This document shows, piece by piece, positions 17,173 to 25,292 of a stretch of DNA of 64,000 nt. Under the pieces are notes generated by a model. It did not search any database, was not told where the DNA came from, and saw only the letters and a list, made by a program, of their open reading frames with translations. Each line of letters begins with the position of its first letter. Position 1 is the first letter of the stretch. Origin of the DNA: Nitrososphaerota archaeon (GTDB lineage: Archaea > Thermoproteota > Nitrososphaeria > Nitrososphaerales > Nitrosopumilaceae); NCBI GenBank assembly GCA_028866895.1, contig JAGWHF010000004.1:113671-177670 (forward strand), in the 5' to 3' direction. The position numbers were made by a program, and so were the translations under genes.

Positions 17173-17295
17173 TCAGGCCCGTATCATCTCGATCTCCCTC
17201 ACGGTGTGCCTAGAGAGATCCTCATGCAAGCTCGCGTGGGACTCGTCATTGAAAACAAGGTTGCAGCGGTAGCACTTCCACGCCTTGGAGCTCAT
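17173..17295 (-). CDS. Small C2H2-like zinc-finger protein
   Basis: 40 residues: MSSKAWKCYRCNLVF, then HASLHEDLSRH. The CxxC pair, a 10-residue spacer and HxxxH..H arrangement look like a single C2H2-type finger followed by a short helix. A TATA element (CTTAAATGC on the minus strand) sits about 28 nt upstream, giving a leaderless message. It precedes the acyl-CoA dehydrogenase gene on the same strand by about 35 nt and may be co-transcribed with it. DNA or RNA binding is inferred only from the finger. Confidence 0.65.
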   Translation of the reverse strand: MSSKAWKCYRCNLVFNDESHASLHEDLSRHTVREIEMIRA

Positions 17296-17478
17296 GATAC
17301 CATTATACGAAATTTGCATTTAAGCATATTGAACGAATCATCCATTTTTTCCCAAAAGCAGATTCTTCAAGAATTTTGTTACATAAAAAATCCACAAAAT
17401 ACACCCTATACATGAAATTTTCCCTCCCTGCCCCCCTCCGACCCCTTTATCTCAGCCCTCCCCGTATCCCACGGTATC

Positions 17479-18099
17479 ATGAACGACGCGTCACTTGAGC
17501 ACTATGTCCGCAAAAAGGTTGCAGCAAACGACCCGGCCCACGACTTTGCCCACATCATGAGGGTCTGCAGGAACGCCGCCGCACTTGCCAAGACCGAAGG
17601 GGCAGACCCCAGGCTCGTAATTCCTGCGGCCCTCCTGCACGACATCGTATCCTACCCCAAGTCAGACCCCCGCTCCTCCAATTCTTCTTCTGAGAGCGCA
17701 AGGCTCGCCCGAAGGATCCTTGGCCGCCGCAACTTCACCCCGCTCGAGATTGAAGAGATCTCAGACGCCATTGCCGACCACAGCTACTCAAGGGGCGCAG
17801 TCCCGCGAACCCTCACGGGAAAGATACTCCAGGACGCCGACCGGCTCGACGCCATCGGAGCCATCGGAATCGCGCGGGCATTTACCGTAGGCGGTAGCGA
17901 GAGGCGCGCCCTCTACAGCCCCTCCGACCCCTCCTGTTCCTCCCGCGCCCCCGATGACAAGAAGTGGACCCTTGACCATTTTTACAAAAAGCTCCTCCTC
18001 CTGGAGGAAGGCATGAACACCCGCTCCGCGCGCCGCGAGGCCCGCAGGCGTTCAAAAACAATGAGGAATTTCCTCTCCGAATTCCTGCGCGAAGTCTAG
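17479..18099 (+). CDS. HD-domain phosphohydrolase
   Basis: 206 residues. HDFAHIMRVCRNA, ALLHDIVSYPKSD, ADHSYSRG and QDADRLDAIGAIGIARAF supply the H...HD...D metal ligands of the HD superfamily (YedJ/uncharacterised HD hydrolase group). A divalent-metal phosphohydrolase acting on a nucleotide or similar compound is expected; the substrate is unknown. The C-terminal tail is arginine-rich. A TATA-like CTTTATC lies about 30 nt before the ATG. Its end overlaps the convergent gene by 4 nt. Confidence 0.88.
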   Translation: MNDASLEHYVRKKVAANDPAHDFAHIMRVCRNAAALAKTEGADPRLVIPAALLHDIVSYPKSDPRSSNSSSESARLARRILGRRNFTPLEIEEISDAIADHSYSRGAVPRTLTGKILQDADRLDAIGAIGIARAFTVGGSERRALYSPSDPSCSSRAPDDKKWTLDHFYKKLLLLEEGMNTRSARREARRRSKTMRNFLSEFLREV

Positions 18100-18407
18100 C
18101 CGTAGTCGAGGTATCTCTTGAACCTCTTCTCTATCTCCTCGTTCTTTCCAGCCAGAATCCTCTCAAGCTCCTTCTGGTACACCGCCCTTACGTGCCCCGA
18201 GATCTCCCCCATCTTCTCCTCCTTGTCGTATGACGCGGCCAGCGGATCAAGAAACTTGTAGTACTCTGCCACCTTGCTCCTAAACTCTTCCACGCTGGGC
18301 CTCTTCACCCTGTTCATCCTAAACCATATCGTAGCCCAGCTTGCGCCCACCACGTGTGGCAGAAGCATGAAGGCCATGTCGATCTCAAAGCCCTCGTCCT
18401 CCCTCAT
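18096..18407 (-). CDS. Conserved hypothetical, last gene of the hemA-hemB operon
   Basis: 103 residues: MREDEGFEIDMAFMLLPHVVG, a helix ATIWFRMNRVKRPSVEEF and a long charged C-terminal helix. No family recognised. Its ATG overlaps the hemB stop (ATGA), so it is translationally coupled to porphobilinogen synthase and may have a linked or merely co-expressed role. Not membrane spanning. Confidence 0.65.
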   Translation of the reverse strand: MREDEGFEIDMAFMLLPHVVGASWATIWFRMNRVKRPSVEEFRSKVAEYYKFLDPLAASYDKEEKMGEISGHVRAVYQKELERILAGKNEEIEKRFKRYLDYG

Positions 18408-19384
18408 CTTCTACCAAGCGCCTCTGCGGCAATCTTTGAGAAATACGTTACTATCATGTCAGCCCCCGCCCTCTTTATGGCAGTCAGTATCTCAAGCGTT
18501 ACCTCCCCCTCATCTATCCAGCCGTTCATTGCCGCAGCCTTGACAAGCGCATACTCCCCCGATACGCTGTATGCCGCAATGGGGATGTTGAACCTCGACC
18601 TTGCCATTGCAATGAGGTCAAGGTATGCAAGTGCCGGCTTTATCATCACAATGTCTACTCCCTCCGCAATGTCCGTCTCCACCTCCCGCATCGCCTCCTT
18701 GGGGTTCGTGTACGGCAGCTGGTACGTCTTCCTGTCCCCAAATTTCGGCGCCGAGTGCGCCATGTCCTTGAAAGGTGAGTAGAGCGACGACCTGTGCTTT
18801 GCCGAGTGCGACATTATAGCAACGTCCTTGAACCCCGCATCGTCCAGAGCCTGCCTGATTGCCCTCACCTGACCGTCCATCATCGCCGAGGGCGAGACCA
18901 CATCCGTCCCAGCCTCCGCCTGTGAGACCGCAACCCTTGCAAGCACTTCCAGGCTCGAGTCGTTGTCAATCCTGTCCCCCCTGACAAGCCCGCAGTGCCC
19001 CGAACTCGTATACTGGCAGAGACACACATCAGACATCACCGCGACCTTCTGGCCCAGTCCCTTCCTTATCTCCAATATCGCCCTCTGCACTATTCCGTCC
19101 CGCGCGTACGCCGAGCTGCCCGCATCGTCCTTGTGCGACGGTATCCCAAAAACCATGACAGCCGGAATCCCAAGGTCCGCAATTGCCCCAACCTCCGAGA
19201 CCACCTCGCCAATGGGCAGCCTTTCAAACCCCGGCATTGACTCGCCCTTCACCCTAGAGGTTGCCCCCTCCTGCACGAACACGGGGCATACCAAGTCCTT
19301 TGGCGAGAGCCTTACCTCCTCCAAAAGCTCGCGCATCTTGCCGCTCTGACGCAGCCTCCTGAGCCTTACGTGGGGGTAGGACAT
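18404..19384 (-). CDS. hemB: Porphobilinogen synthase (delta-aminolevulinate dehydratase)
   Basis: 326 residues. Joins two aminolevulinate molecules to porphobilinogen. The zinc-type active site DVCLCQYTSSGHCG (three cysteines), the first lysine in SAKHRSSLYSPFKD and the Schiff-base lysine in VDIVMIKPALAYLD are all present. The start MSYPHVRLRRLR is preferred because family members begin with this segment; an upstream in-frame ATG would add eight residues. Lies 45 nt after hemA and overlaps the next gene by ATGA, so it belongs to the precorrin-2 dehydrogenase-hemA-hemB operon. Confidence 0.93.
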   Translation of the reverse strand: MSYPHVRLRRLRQSGKMRELLEEVRLSPKDLVCPVFVQEGATSRVKGESMPGFERLPIGEVVSEVGAIADLGIPAVMVFGIPSHKDDAGSSAYARDGIVQRAILEIRKGLGQKVAVMSDVCLCQYTSSGHCGLVRGDRIDNDSSLEVLARVAVSQAEAGTDVVSPSAMMDGQVRAIRQALDDAGFKDVAIMSHSAKHRSSLYSPFKDMAHSAPKFGDRKTYQLPYTNPKEAMREVETDIAEGVDIVMIKPALAYLDLIAMARSRFNIPIAAYSVSGEYALVKAAAMNGWIDEGEVTLEILTAIKRAGADMIVTYFSKIAAEALGRR

Positions 19385-19429
19385 TGTGAAAGCTATCCCA
19401 CCTAGCAATATAATTTGTAATGGCTCAAG

Positions 19430-20686
19430 CTACTCTCTTGCCTTGTAGTCAAAAAGACGAGTCACTGCCCTGACCATGTCCTCGTCGCCCTGCTCCGATG
19501 CCTTCCTGAGGTTGTTCATCGGCACAGATATTATGCCCTCCACGATTGCCTGCGTCAGCTGGTCTATAATCCGTATCCTCTGCTCGTCCTTCTCGCCGAG
19601 CATCTGCAGTGCCTTCCTCAGCTCCTTTAGGCGGGCCTGATCTATCTCCCGGAAGACGTTCTTTACTATAGGCTCCACCTCGAGCCTCTTCATTGCAGCC
19701 TCAACTACCGGAAGCTCATCGCTAATTATCTTCTCGGCCGACGAGACCACACCCATCCTTGTCCTCATGTTCCTGTCCACCATCTCCGCAATCTGGTCGA
19801 GGTTCATCATCTTGATCTTCCCTATGGTAGATACCCTCTCGTCCACCGTCCTCGGGTTGGACAGATCCATTATCATCATCCCCTCTCTCCTTGCCGCCAT
19901 CGCCTCCTTTACCCTCTCGTATGTCACAAGGAAGTATGGTGCCACCGTTGCCACAAAGAGCACGTCCACAGACCCAAAGCCTGCCAGCGCCTCCTCGAAC
20001 CCGACGGGCCTTCCACCCACCGTCTCGGAGAACGACTTGGAGCGCTCAAACGTCCTGCTAGTCACCGCAAAATCTATTCCACGCCTCTTGAGCGACTTGG
20101 CTACAAGGGATGCGGCCTCACCCGTCCCGATAAGCATTATCTTCCTTGACTTGAGGTCGTCGATATTTTCCTCCGCGAGCCTGACCGCCATAGACCCTAT
20201 CGAGATGCTCCCCTTTGATATGCCCGTTGCCTGCCGCACCCTTGTGCCCACCCTGATTGCCCTCTCAAACAGCATGTTGAGCGCCATACCCGAGGCCCCC
20301 ATCTGCCGGGCCGCACTTATCGAGTCCCTTATCTGGCCCAGTATCTGCTCCTCCCCCACCACGAGCGAGTCGAGGCCCGATGTAAGCTTAAGCAGGTGCT
20401 GGTATGCATCCACCCCCTGCGATATCTCCAGGTTCTCGCGGAACGCGTGCTCCTCAAGTCCCGATACTGACGCCCATGTCTTCTTTATCCTCTCGATGTC
20501 CCGTACTTCTCCGAAGCCGAAAAGTTCCACCCTGTTACACGTCTGCAAGAGTACGCACTCTGAGAGCCCCGAGTGCTTTAGAAACGACTCGTAAGCCGAG
20601 TCAAGATCACCAAATGTAAACCTCTCAAGCATGTGGATGGGTGACTTCCTAAACGTTACCCTTGCGTTGATTACCTCCCCTCTCAG
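19430..20686 (-). CDS. hemA: Glutamyl-tRNA reductase, proposed CTG start
   Basis: Reduces glutamyl-tRNA to glutamate-1-semialdehyde, the first step of tetrapyrrole synthesis. LLQTCNRVELFG holds the catalytic cysteine, VVGEEQILGQIRDS and the NADPH loop LIGTGEAASLVAKSL follow, then the C-terminal dimerisation helices. The first ATG (20632) would cut off the beta-strand that carries the family's N-terminal VxxRVTFRKSPIHxLE segment. The same frame contains it back to CTG at 20684-20686, whose CTGA overlaps the TGA stop of the preceding gene, with GGTGAG 6 nt upstream. That start puts the active-site Cys at position 50 in a 418-residue protein, as in other GluTRs. Confidence 0.88.
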   Translation of the reverse strand: MRGEVINARVTFRKSPIHMLERFTFGDLDSAYESFLKHSGLSECVLLQTCNRVELFGFGEVRDIERIKKTWASVSGLEEHAFRENLEISQGVDAYQHLLKLTSGLDSLVVGEEQILGQIRDSISAARQMGASGMALNMLFERAIRVGTRVRQATGISKGSISIGSMAVRLAEENIDDLKSRKIMLIGTGEAASLVAKSLKRRGIDFAVTSRTFERSKSFSETVGGRPVGFEEALAGFGSVDVLFVATVAPYFLVTYERVKEAMAARREGMMIMDLSNPRTVDERVSTIGKIKMMNLDQIAEMVDRNMRTRMGVVSSAEKIISDELPVVEAAMKRLEVEPIVKNVFREIDQARLKELRKALQMLGEKDEQRIRIIDQLTQAIVEGIISVPMNNLRKASEQGDEDMVRAVTRLFDYKARE

Positions 20687-21336
20687 CCCTTCTCACCCAA
20701 CATCTCGATCACCCTTGCCTGTGCCCTTTTTAGTTTTCCATCAGCTATTAATTGTTTGATACGATTGTCATTCATGACCCTGTAGAGGAACTTCCTCCTC
20801 TCCTGGAACGTCTCAATCCTACCCTTTGCCTGCCGTCTTGCAAAGTCCTGCAGCCTTATCTGGTAGATATCATCCCGCGTTATCAGCTTGCGGAAGACCT
20901 TCTCCGCCTGCATCCTCAGCTTGCGCGCCATCGCCGGGCTCTTGCCCCCAGTTGAGACCGCAATCTGCACCGTGTCTGCTATGTTTATCACCGACCCGAA
21001 TGCAAAGTCGGAAAACTCCGGGTCGTCGGCCGCATACGCGTAACACCTCTTCCTCTTTGCCATCTGCACAATCTTCCTGTTGAGCTCCCTGTCGTCTGTT
21101 GTCGCAAGCACCGCAAACGGCCTGTACTTTCTGATAAAATCCGCGCTGGCAAGCCGCATCCTGCGGAACTCAATCTTCCCCTGCGCGACATACCCATCTA
21201 TCTGCCTGTTCGTCTTGTCGCTTATCAGCAGAATCCTGCAGTCCTGCGTTAGCAGTGCATTTACCTTCTTTAGTCCCTCGTTACCCCCTCCTACTACTAT
21301 GACCAAGTTGCCCTTTAGGTTGAGGTCTACTATCAA
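20683..21336 (-). CDS. Precorrin-2 dehydrogenase / sirohydrochlorin ferrochelatase-like
   Basis: 217 residues of the CysG N-terminal/Met8p type. VIVVGGGNEGLKKVNALL is the NAD-binding loop; AVLATTDDRELNRKIVQMA and QIAVSTGGKSPAMARKLR are family signatures. It oxidises precorrin-2 to sirohydrochlorin with NAD and may also insert iron. First gene of the operon with hemA and hemB, it complements the cobA gene of the second tetrapyrrole operon, so siroheme can be made. The C-terminal part is shorter and basic compared with bacterial CysG. Confidence 0.88.
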   Translation of the reverse strand: MIVDLNLKGNLVIVVGGGNEGLKKVNALLTQDCRILLISDKTNRQIDGYVAQGKIEFRRMRLASADFIRKYRPFAVLATTDDRELNRKIVQMAKRKRCYAYAADDPEFSDFAFGSVINIADTVQIAVSTGGKSPAMARKLRMQAEKVFRKLITRDDIYQIRLQDFARRQAKGRIETFQERRKFLYRVMNDNRIKQLIADGKLKRAQARVIEMLGEKG

Positions 21337-21476
21337 CGATCACGCTGTCTTTAAGATATTTATCAAATTTTCGGCGTCACGACTGCAGTCTCCAAAGACG
21401 TATGAATCCCTGAAAGTGATCCTCCTCTTAAATACCACAAACCCCATGGCGGCCCGATGCATTAAGGAGAGATAAC
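21337..21476 (+). promoter_or_regulatory. Promoter region of the leader RNA, TATA at 21427-21436
   Basis: CTTAAATACC is a good plus-strand TATA element; initiation about 25 nt on would include the whole structured RNA downstream. Nothing else is recognisable between the divergent precorrin-2 dehydrogenase start and this point. A second TATA-like element (ATTTTTAATTG, 21650-21660) could give a leaderless ahbAB message instead. Confidence 0.45.
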
Positions 21477-21622
21477 GAGCAGGATGACAAAAATACTGGC
21501 CGTACCTGCACGGTGAAGCCGAAAGGTGGTGCGCGGATTACTGTAGAAACTCCGACAATTGACCTCGGGCAAATCAGAAACAGGTAGTGGGAAGAGGCTG
21601 CCAGACCTGTTCGGCACAGGTC
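21477..21622 (+). ncRNA. Structured leader RNA, cobalamin-riboswitch-like
   Basis: Nested helices: GAGCAGG (21477-21483) with CCTGTTC (21606-21612), CTGGC (21496-21500) with GCCAG (21600-21604), TACCTG (21503-21508) with CAGGTA (21581-21586), plus an inner CCGA/TCGG stem. In order it contains GGTGAAG, GCGCGGATTACTGTAG, GGGAAGAGG and CTGCCAGACCTG, which resemble the conserved GGUGAA, CGC-ACUGU, GGGAAGG and B12-box (AGACCTGCC) segments of cobalamin riboswitches. The 3' strand of the outer helix can instead form ACCTGT-TCGGC-ACAGGT, a possible expression switch. The identity as a cobalamin sensor is inference; the pairings are seen directly. It precedes the siroheme decarboxylase gene. Confidence 0.45.
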
Positions 21623-21684
21623 CGCAGAACCAATGGAAATCTCGGTAACATTTTTAATTGAAGGCGGCCCTCTTTTTCATATTC

Positions 21685-22710
21685 ATGGAAAACATGGACA
21701 GCCTCGACAAGGAGATCCTCAACGAGATCCAGTGGACATTCCCGCTAGTCCCAAAACCCTACGCCGTGATTGCAAAAAAGTTCGGGATTCCGGAAGAGGA
21801 GATCATGAGGAGGCTCTCCGCACTCAAGCAGTCCGGCATCATCCGCCAGATGAGCGCGATCTTTGACACGCGCAGGCTCGGCTACAAGTCGGCCCTTGTC
21901 GCGATGGCAATTGACCCCGACAAGCTCGACAGCGTGGCCGCCCAGATAAACAGGCATCCCGGCGTCTCGCACAACTACGAGAGGAACCACGAGTACAACC
22001 TCTGGTTCACCCTGGCCGTCCCGCCCGGTTCAGACCTCAAGTCCGAGGTAGACAAGTTCCTCAAGATAGGAGGAATCAACAAGGTTAGGATGCTCCCCAC
22101 AATCAAGCTATTCAAGATAGGTGTCAAGCTCGAGATGGTCGACGAGAAAAAGTCCGACGTCAGGCCTTCCGAGGAAAAGAAGAAGATAACGGAGACAAAG
22201 TTTGTCGCCACCGAGGAGGACAAGAAGTACATCCGCGAGCTGCAAAAGGACGTGGAGATTACCGAGAGGCCGTTCCTCAAGTCAGCCCAGGTGCTCGGCA
22301 TAACCGAGGATCAGCTGCTCGAAAGGGCTAGGCATTACGAGGACATCGGAGTCATGCGCAGGTTTGCAGCCATCCTTCGTCACAGGGAGGTCGGCTTTGT
22401 CTCAAACGGCATGATAGTCTGGAAGGTGCCCGAGGAGAGGATAGAAGAGGTCGGTGCAAAGCTGGGCGCATTTCCGCAGGTCTCCCACTGCTACCAGAGG
22501 CCCGTATACGCAGACTGGCCCTACAATGTCTTCTCCATGGTCCACTGCAAGTCCGACGGCGACGCCGAGAAGATTGCCTCCGAGATCGAGTCCCAGATAG
22601 ACGTCCACGAGTACAGGATCCTCTTCTCCTCGCGCGAGTTCAAGAAGACGCGCGTCGAGTACTTTGTAGAGCACGAGTTCAACGTAGAAGAAACCATACC
22701 CGCCCGCTGA
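21685..22710 (+). CDS. ahbAB: Siroheme decarboxylase, AhbA-AhbB fusion
   Basis: 341 residues in two Lrp/AsnC-like halves, each a winged helix followed by a RAM-type domain. The first half carries SHNYERNHEYNLWFTLA and the second SHCYQRPVYADWPYNVFSMVH, the heme-substrate histidine regions that mark AhbA and AhbB respectively. Together they remove two acetate side chains of siroheme to give didecarboxysiroheme, the first step of the alternative heme route. A KKSDVRPSEEKKK linker joins the halves. ATG 21685 is used; a TTG at 21658 would translate promoter sequence. AhbC and AhbD are not in the window. Divergent from the precorrin-2 dehydrogenase operon. Confidence 0.9.
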   Translation: MENMDSLDKEILNEIQWTFPLVPKPYAVIAKKFGIPEEEIMRRLSALKQSGIIRQMSAIFDTRRLGYKSALVAMAIDPDKLDSVAAQINRHPGVSHNYERNHEYNLWFTLAVPPGSDLKSEVDKFLKIGGINKVRMLPTIKLFKIGVKLEMVDEKKSDVRPSEEKKKITETKFVATEEDKKYIRELQKDVEITERPFLKSAQVLGITEDQLLERARHYEDIGVMRRFAAILRHREVGFVSNGMIVWKVPEERIEEVGAKLGAFPQVSHCYQRPVYADWPYNVFSMVHCKSDGDAEKIASEIESQIDVHEYRILFSSREFKKTRVEYFVEHEFNVEETIPAR

Positions 22711-22720
22711 GCGCCACGAA

Positions 22721-22735
22721 ACAAAATAAAATAGA
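22721..22735 (-). terminator. T-rich terminator of the winged-helix gene at 22.7 kb
   Basis: On the minus strand TATTTTATTTTGTTTC follows the stop of the regulator gene, the T-run type of archaeal terminator; as A-rich sequence it also lies after the ahbAB stop. Confidence 0.4.
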
Positions 22736-22744
22736 AGAGAGGTT

Positions 22745-23137
22745 TTACAGTATCTCCAGCTGCGGACCTGGAACCGCGTCAAGCTTTACCCTGATCTCCC
22801 GCACCCGGCTCTTGTACATAAAGTACTTTTTGCCTGCCTCATTTGTCGCGCCCGAGATCTTGACAAGCCCGAGTTTATGCAGCCTCCGAACCCACCTGTA
22901 GACCTGGGTGAGCGGTATGTTACATGTAGTGCTTATCTCGTACGCGGACCGTGGCGTCTCCATGCTGTGCTCAAGCACCTCCATCGCCTGTTCGTTGGAT
23001 ATCACCTTGAGCACGGCGGTGCGGATGTTCTCCTCGTCCACATTCCTACCCAGAAGAAGTACTTGCACAGCCAAGTCTCTATCCTGATACGATATAATAT
23101 GGCCGATTATGATGCGGTTATGTGCAAACAGTTGCAA
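22745..23137 (-). CDS. Winged-helix transcription regulator
   Basis: Up to 130 residues. SNEQAMEVLEHSMETPRSAYEISTTCNIPLTQVYRWVRRL is a winged-helix core (ArsR/HTH_20-like) with the recognition helix in LTQVYRWVRRL; YKSRVREIRVKLD is a charged tail. The GTG at 23041 (VDEENIRTAVLKVI), preceded by GGTAGGAAT, is an equally good start and would remove the first 32 residues, which look less like protein. Next to ahbAB, so tetrapyrrole control is possible but not shown. Confidence 0.75.
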   Translation of the reverse strand: MQLFAHNRIIIGHIISYQDRDLAVQVLLLGRNVDEENIRTAVLKVISNEQAMEVLEHSMETPRSAYEISTTCNIPLTQVYRWVRRLHKLGLVKISGATNEAGKKYFMYKSRVREIRVKLDAVPGPQLEIL

Positions 23138-23167
23138 ACGCGCGGATTTTTCCGCATCTTAGGCGAG

Positions 23168-23698
23168 CTAGTCGGAGAACCTAAACGAGATCATTCCGGC
23201 ATTGTAGTCGAACTGGATCTTCTTGTCAAGCACGTCCGCAAAGATGAGTTCAAGGACGGTCTTGTGGTAGAGTGACCAGTTCTCCCCCAAGTCGTGCTTT
23301 ATGATGAACGTGTGGTATCCGTTCTTTATGTTGTGGTTTATCTCTATCGAGGATGCCTTCATCCTTGCCTCAAACCATGAGAGGAACGAAGCCAGCGAGA
23401 TGTCACCCTTCATGAAGAGTGCTATATCCCGTACAACGTTCTTGCCTATCCTGTTTGCCATCTCGACAATCTCCTCCTTTGAGAGCTTGCCGAAAAGCTC
23501 TATTATGATGGGCTTTGCTATCGGCACCATCCCAACCTTGGACTCGAACATGTCCCACTCTACGTACCTCTTGAAAATCTGGTTGACAAACGTGTTGAGG
23601 CTGGTTTCCCTGTGCTCTGACTCCAGCCGCAGTTTGTTAAGAACGTCCTCGTCTATCCTGAAGGTCATCGTCGAGGTCTTTTTTGCAGTCAGAACCAT
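23168..23698 (-). CDS. RHH-like N-terminus protein, paralogue of the 0.8 kb gene
   Basis: 176 residues: STMTFRIDEDVLNKLRLESEHRETSLNTFVNQIFKRYVEW is a ribbon-helix-helix-like segment; the rest (KEEIVEMANRIGKNVVRDI, LGENWSLYHKTVLELIF) matches the protein at 789-1319 end to end, with the same length. The start MVLTAKK corresponds to MVLTENR of the paralogue and has GGTGGGAG upstream. Two copies 22 kb apart, with low identity, indicate an old duplication. Probably DNA-binding; role unknown. Confidence 0.75.
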   Translation of the reverse strand: MVLTAKKTSTMTFRIDEDVLNKLRLESEHRETSLNTFVNQIFKRYVEWDMFESKVGMVPIAKPIIIELFGKLSKEEIVEMANRIGKNVVRDIALFMKGDISLASFLSWFEARMKASSIEINHNIKNGYHTFIIKHDLGENWSLYHKTVLELIFADVLDKKIQFDYNAGMISFRFSD

Positions 23699-23751
23699 AC
23701 ATTCTCCCACCTGTTAATAACAAGATCGGCACCCAATGCACCCAAGCCCCC

Positions 23752-24750
23752 CTAGGCAGTCTGCGCCGACGCCTTGAGCTCGTATGGCGGCCACTGGTTG
23801 AACATCCCAGTTATCTCCCTGACATCACCGTCGGACAGGTACTTGCCGTCCGACATCTGGCAGAACAGTTCAATCTCCTCCTCACTCACCACCGTAGGCA
23901 GAACTGACGATATGGCGCCGTGCGAGAGTATGAACTTTATCGCAAGCTCCGTGATGTTCCATCCGTATCTCCTTGCAACCGGCATTAGCTGGTCAACCTT
24001 CTTGAGCGACTGCCTCACCCAATCCCCTGACCTGACAGACCTATGGTCCTTCTCCGATATCTTGGTCTCCGCATTCACCTTGCCCGTGAGTATACCCGAG
24101 GCGTCAGGCACCCGTACGAGTATGCCGACATCATGCTTTCCGCCCTTCTCTATCAGTTCGTTGCCGGGCGTCTGCTCAAGTATGTTGTAGACTGTCTGCA
24201 CCGCGGTCGCCCCCGTGACCTCCATCGCCTCAAGGCCCTCCCGGGCCCAACCGATTGCCGGCCCGAGCGCTACCTGGTATGCCCCCACCTTGCCGCTTTT
24301 CACTAGCAAGTCCAAGTGGCCAATCAGGGCCCTGTCACGAATCGTGTGGATCTTCGGGTTGTGCAGACCATAGACGTCTACATGGTCCATCCTCAGCCTC
24401 TCAAGGCTCTTCCTCAGCGCAAAATCTGTAAATTCCGGAGTGAACTTTTGGGGGAGCTCCCTGTGCCCTATCTGCTCGTTGCCGTAAATGTCATACCCGA
24501 ACTTGGTCGATATCACCACCTCGTTCCGCATACCCGCAAATACCTCACCTATCAGCTCCTCGCTCTTGCCCCTCCCGTAAATATCACCCGTCTCAAAATA
24601 GTTAATCCCAAGATCATACGCACGCCTCAGCATCCTTTTTGCCTCATCCTCTTCGACCTTCTTGCCCCACCAATCAAGACCTAGCGTCCACGCGCCAAAT
24701 CCTATCTCCGACACAGATATGCCACTCTTTCCGAGTTTGCGGTATCTCAA
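23752..24750 (-). CDS. Aldo-keto reductase
   Basis: 332 residues of a TIM-barrel aldo-keto reductase. The catalytic tyrosine lies in GDIYGRGKSEELIGE, the lysine in VVISTKFGYD, the histidine in VDVYGLHNP; the usual aspartate of the DTA motif is a glutamate here (NYFETGD). NADPH-dependent carbonyl reduction or the reverse is expected. Its ATG overlaps the stop of the DUF1802 gene, so it is the third gene of the Cld-like/DUF1802/AKR operon, which suggests an oxidoreductase step in tetrapyrrole chemistry (inference). Confidence 0.87.
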   Translation of the reverse strand: MRYRKLGKSGISVSEIGFGAWTLGLDWWGKKVEEDEAKRMLRRAYDLGINYFETGDIYGRGKSEELIGEVFAGMRNEVVISTKFGYDIYGNEQIGHRELPQKFTPEFTDFALRKSLERLRMDHVDVYGLHNPKIHTIRDRALIGHLDLLVKSGKVGAYQVALGPAIGWAREGLEAMEVTGATAVQTVYNILEQTPGNELIEKGGKHDVGILVRVPDASGILTGKVNAETKISEKDHRSVRSGDWVRQSLKKVDQLMPVARRYGWNITELAIKFILSHGAISSVLPTVVSEEEIELFCQMSDGKYLSDGDVREITGMFNQWPPYELKASAQTA

Positions 24751-25292
24751 CCTACAATCCTCCTAAAATCTTCCAGTTGAGCTGAAAGTTCGGCATCACT
24801 CAAAGCAGGTTTTCCAGCCTCCGAATTTACATTTAATTCTATCCAAGATTTGCACCCCTGGTATTCAGGAAGCACCTTTACCTCCACCGCCGGTATGCTT
24901 TCCACCCTGAGGAAGACCGCCTTCATCGGCCTTGAAGGCATCCAGTTCATCCTCTCCACGACGTACTGGTCACTCCATATGTGGAACCTTGAGAGATCCT
25001 CCAGCTTGGAGGCGGACGAAACGTCCCGCTCGTCGAGCACCTCGGCCAAGGAAGAGACCATGTTGTACCCTTCCCTCGGCATGCCCTCCCTTGCCTCAGC
25101 AAGGTACCCATAAAACTGCGACTTGAGCGATGCCGTCTCCTGATGCTCATATGTGGGAAACAGCGCAAATTTCCTTGCCTCCACCCTAAAGCCCGACGCC
25201 GTCTCAAGTATGCCCCCCTTCCGAAGGATTACGGTCTGGTTTCCCCGCTCAAGCGCACGCACGACGGTTGCCCACTCCTTGAGCGCCCTCAT
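24747..25292 (-). CDS. DUF1802 family protein
   Basis: 181 residues from MRALKEWATVV. ALEHGNQ-type start (VVRALERGNQTVILRKGGI), then FRVEARKFALFPTYEHQ, are the DUF1802 signatures; function of the family is not known. The ATG overlaps the stop of the upstream Cld-like gene in TGATG, and its own stop overlaps the aldo-keto reductase start, so the three proteins are made in a coupled way. Soluble, no membrane segment. Confidence 0.85.
   Translation of the reverse strand: MRALKEWATVVRALERGNQTVILRKGGILETASGFRVEARKFALFPTYEHQETASLKSQFYGYLAEAREGMPREGYNMVSSLAEVLDERDVSSASKLEDLSRFHIWSDQYVVERMNWMPSRPMKAVFLRVESIPAVEVKVLPEYQGCKSWIELNVNSEAGKPALSDAELSAQLEDFRRIVG

Noticed and set aside
21477..21622. RNase P or SRP RNA as an explanation of the leader RNA
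   Set aside because: Key segments of those RNAs (GAGGAAAGUCC, ACAGAA, the SRP tetraloop region) are not present in order, while cobalamin-type segments are.
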